DNA of 64,000 nt from NCBI RefSeq assembly GCF_028288185.1, contig NZ_JAQBOF010000025.1:1-64000 (forward strand), written 5' to 3'. Positions 61,962 to 64,000 of the stretch are shown here, piece after piece. Each line of letters starts with the position of its first letter. Within the stretch, counting starts at the first letter, position 1. Position numbers and translations under genes: made by a program. The notes beneath the pieces were generated by a model. That model was not told the DNA's origin. It was given only the letters and a program-made list of their open reading frames with translations, and did no database searches. This DNA comes from Mucilaginibacter sp. Its GTDB lineage: Bacteria; Bacteroidota; Bacteroidia; Sphingobacteriales; Sphingobacteriaceae.

Positions 61962-62711
61962 ATGGAGCAAGAAAGCTTTGAAATAAAATTACCCCAGTTT
62001 GAAGGTCCGTTTGACCTGCTGCTGTTTTTTATTGAGCGCGATGAGCTGGAGATCCACGATATCCCTATTGCCCGCATTACCGATGATTTTTTAAACTACA
62101 TACATCAAATGGTGAGCTTAAATATTGAGCTGGCCAGCGAGTTTATTTTTGTTGCAGCTACGCTGATGCGCATAAAAGCCAAAATGCTGCTGCCCCGCCA
62201 TGATGCCGAAAATGGTGAAAGCGAAGTAGACACCAAAGAAGAACTGATACGCAAGCTGATAGAATACAAAAAGTTTAAAGAGCTATGCGAAGAGATTCGC
62301 CCGTTAGAGGAGGAACGCCTTAAACAGGAGCGCCGTGGCAATATCCAATACGACCTGGAGCAAGCCGAACGTGTAGCTACCCCCGGCGAAGAGCTATCTG
62401 ATGTAAGTTTATATAAGCTGATGATGGTTTACAGTCGCCTGATGCGCAACTACAACACCCGCAGCGAAGAGGTTACACATACCGTAACGCAATACCCATA
62501 CACCATCGAAAAACAGAAGAAAGCCATAGACGACCTGCTGCGCCTCAACAAAATGATGGATTTTAAAGCCATAGCTAAAGAATCAGAGAACAGGGTGCAT
62601 TTTGTATATAACTTTTTGGCCGTACTGGAGATGCTGCAACAGGAGCTGATAGATATACAAATAGGGTTGGGGTATAATAATTTTTGGATCTCGGCAAGGG
62701 GTGGGGAGTAA
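61962..62711 (+). CDS. scpA: Segregation and condensation protein A
   Basis: 249-residue kleisin that joins the SMC heads with ScpB in chromosome condensation. The N-terminal FEIKLPQFEGPFDLLLFFIERDELEIHDIPIARITDDFL is the classic ScpA start; the LNIELASEFIFVAATLMRIKAKMLLPR helix and the C-terminal winged-helix region (FVYNFLAVLEMLQQELIDIQ) follow. scpB is not in the window. It is divergent from dxs with 138 bp between and is followed by repeats. Confidence 0.94.
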   Translation: MEQESFEIKLPQFEGPFDLLLFFIERDELEIHDIPIARITDDFLNYIHQMVSLNIELASEFIFVAATLMRIKAKMLLPRHDAENGESEVDTKEELIRKLIEYKKFKELCEEIRPLEEERLKQERRGNIQYDLEQAERVATPGEELSDVSLYKLMMVYSRLMRNYNTRSEEVTHTVTQYPYTIEKQKKAIDDLLRLNKMMDFKAIAKESENRVHFVYNFLAVLEMLQQELIDIQIGLGYNNFWISARGGE

Positions 62712-62760
62712 TAATTGGTTGCTTTTCTCTCCATGCGTCATTGCCCATATCCCCCCGCGC

Positions 62761-62870
62761 GTCATTGCGAGGAACGAAGCAATCTCTACTGCGGATATTC
62801 AGCAACCGGTATATTGGTGTAGGCACAAGTAGCCTTTAACCGCAATCCCGCCCGACATACTTACGCCAGC
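62761..62870 (+). repeat. 110-bp repeat, left copy
   Basis: It aligns without gaps to the reverse complement of 63881-63990. The first 29 bp (62761-62789) are identical, as are TAGGCACAAGTAGCCTTT (62820-62837) and 19 of 20 in CCCGACATACTTACGCCAGC (62851-62870). Spacing between blocks is the same in both copies. The 229-bp gap 62712-62940 holds only this repeat and its tail (CCGGCTAGAC region). Confidence 0.8.
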
Positions 62871-62940
62871 GGGGAGATAACCCACATACTCCGGCTAGAC
62901 TTTTGCTACGCAGAAGGGATTTTGAATTTTAGGATGGGAT

Positions 62941-63768
62941 TTAAATTAAGTTAAATTCATTTAAATTGATTTCTGCTTCATATATTTTAGCTTGAGAAAA
63001 CTTTTCATCGTGAATGTTGTGTATCTCTGTTTTGATTTCTCTACTCATTTTACAACCTAATATAATTTCTTTTATACATGCATCCGGAATCCGATGTATG
63101 GTTCTAGCTGAATTGCTTTTTCTCAACCTAAATTCATTTTCATAGCTCCAATGCATTGATTTTGTATTTAGCAAACGTAATGTGTTAACTAATGGTTCGT
63201 CAAACATCCCGAGTTCAGGAAATTTATCGGAATAAATAACCTCGGCGAGAGCTCCCCCAATGGTGTCAAATAATAATTGAGTATCTAATCCAACACAGAA
63301 TCCATTATGGGAATCTGCGTAGTGAGACCACATCAATAAGTCATCACATTTTGTTGATAAAGATAAAATTCCATATTCGTTAGCAATGTTTTCGACAAAA
63401 TATGGATAGAAATCCTTCCAATAATCAGCGCTATCAAATACACCTGACGATTGTTTTATAAAGCACTTTTCTTCTATTTGCTCATTAGAGAGATTTGGCC
63501 AGTTGCGTTTTGCTATCTCCCTCAATTTCAAATAAATATTTCCGGGATTTAACTCTTCTTCTTTGTATCTAAAAGGAAGAGAACAATCAAATGGATCATT
63601 GAATTGTTTAGGAGAAGCCAGAAATACTTCATTTTCTGTCAAAACTCGCCTTTGATATTGATGTTCCGAACAAGGTTCTTTCCACATTCTATATTTATAT
63701 AAAATGGTAGGCATACCTTCAATTTTCATTTCTCCTTTATTGTAAACCTGTCCGTTCATTAAATACAA
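62941..63768 (-). CDS. DUF2971-family protein
   Basis: 275 residues; the real start may be the ATG of MKIEGMPTILYKYR, 13 codons in. LYKYRMWKE, RRVLTENEVFLASPKQFNDPFDCSLPFRY, GILSLSTKCDDLLMWSHYADSHNGFCVGLDT and YENEFRLRK are hallmarks of DUF2971, a widespread accessory family of unknown function. The gene looks more A+T-rich than its neighbours (not computed) and lies between inverted copies of a 110-bp repeat, suggesting acquired DNA. No active site can be named. Confidence 0.85.
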   Translation of the reverse strand: MYLMNGQVYNKGEMKIEGMPTILYKYRMWKEPCSEHQYQRRVLTENEVFLASPKQFNDPFDCSLPFRYKEEELNPGNIYLKLREIAKRNWPNLSNEQIEEKCFIKQSSGVFDSADYWKDFYPYFVENIANEYGILSLSTKCDDLLMWSHYADSHNGFCVGLDTQLLFDTIGGALAEVIYSDKFPELGMFDEPLVNTLRLLNTKSMHWSYENEFRLRKSNSARTIHRIPDACIKEIILGCKMSREIKTEIHNIHDEKFSQAKIYEAEINLNEFNLI

Positions 63769-63811
63769 TTGAATACATCAAATTACACATTATTTAATTA
63801 AATCCCCCATG

Positions 63812-63875
63812 CTGGCGCAAGTTTGCTGCGTAAGCCAAAAGCAGGCGTACCCCCATCTGGCGCGAGTATGCGGCC
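63812..63875 (-). repeat. CTGGCGCAAGTATG short repeats next to the right copy
   Basis: CTGGCGCAAGTTTG near 63812 and CTGGCGCGAGTATG near 63858 are further copies of the box that also ends the 110-bp repeat (CTGGCGCAAGTATG near 63882). Three copies within 90 bp point to amplification of this box. Confidence 0.55.
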
Positions 63876-63880
63876 CTCAA

Positions 63881-63990
63881 GCTGGCGCAAGTATGTCGGG
63901 TAAACATGTGCGAAAAGGCTACTTGTGCCTATACCACCATACAGGTAATTGATTAGCAAGTGTAGAGATTGCTTCGTTCCTCGCAATGAC
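63881..63990 (-). repeat. 110-bp repeat, right copy (inverted)
   Basis: Reverse-complement partner of 62761-62870; the GTCATTGCGAGGAACGAAGC block is at 63971-63990 on the minus strand. The remaining 10 bp to the window end show nothing else. Confidence 0.8.
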
Positions 63991-64000
63991 GTGGTGGTGA

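Noticed and set aside
62941..63768. Naming the DUF2971 gene a phage-defence effector
   Set aside because: Context is suggestive of acquired DNA, but no catalytic motif or neighbouring defence gene supports it.
1..64000. CRISPR arrays, tRNA/rRNA genes and intact IS elements
   Set aside because: Looked for regularly spaced repeats, tRNA T-arm patterns and transposase motifs in all larger gaps; none found.

Overview
The window reads as a chromosomal segment of a Bacteroidota bacterium, most likely family Sphingobacteriaceae (Mucilaginibacter/Pedobacter-like). The evidence is a gldJ/porV pair (gliding and type IX secretion), many Bacteroidota-restricted families (DUF4159, DUF2480, DUF3109, DUF4834, DUF6427), few Shine-Dalgarno sites, and promoter-like TAnnTTTG boxes. 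The sequence is moderately A+T-rich. No tRNA, rRNA, CRISPR array, prophage or intact insertion sequence was recognised.

Layout. 1-5 kb: end of a complex I operon (nuoK tail, nuoL, nuoM, nuoN). 5-9.4 kb: same-strand housekeeping run (DedA, pyrophosphatase, CNNM/CorC-like CBS protein, rsmE, DUF4159, biotin carrier). 9.5-12.9 kb: gldJ facing away from porV-ispF. 12.9-16 kb: repeat-rich stretch holding an AraC regulator, a PEP-mutase-family enzyme and a small SnoaL-like protein. A 22-bp element is shared by the regulator and enzyme promoters, and two copies of a palindromic element bracket the module. 16-22.6 kb: a 1120-residue GH18-like/deacetylase/GT2 fusion, a 53-residue FeoB-associated-type protein, typA and a two-repeat lipoprotein. 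22.7-32.1 kb: surface-glycan cluster with four glycosyltransferases, four methyltransferases, a flippase and an acetyltransferase. 32.3-37.6 kb (minus strand): YfhO, a small membrane protein, DUF4834, uvrB. 37.8-42.6 kb: upp, an M60-type metallopeptidase, a TonB-C-like protein, a YjjG-type HAD phosphatase, DinB. 43-49 kb: MBOAT plus SGNH O-acylation pair, LpxH-like phosphoesterase, a glycosyltransferase, DUF6427. 49-59.8 kb: purQ-coaX-OMP-lptC-PpiD, DUF2480, DUF3108, DUF3109, gmd and a RemB/Wzi-like barrel. 59.9-64 kb: dxs, scpA, and a DUF2971 gene between 110-bp inverted repeats.

Much of the window serves the cell envelope: glycan assembly, acylation and methylation, lipid A and LPS transport, outer-membrane protein folding, and gliding/type IX secretion. 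Housekeeping genes are interspersed. Intergenic DNA is unusually rich in small palindromic repeat families. Two accessory modules (AraC/PEP-mutase and DUF2971) lie between matched repeat copies, which is the most suggestive pattern here for undescribed mobile or cassette behaviour. All family calls come from reading the sequence; no database search was run.
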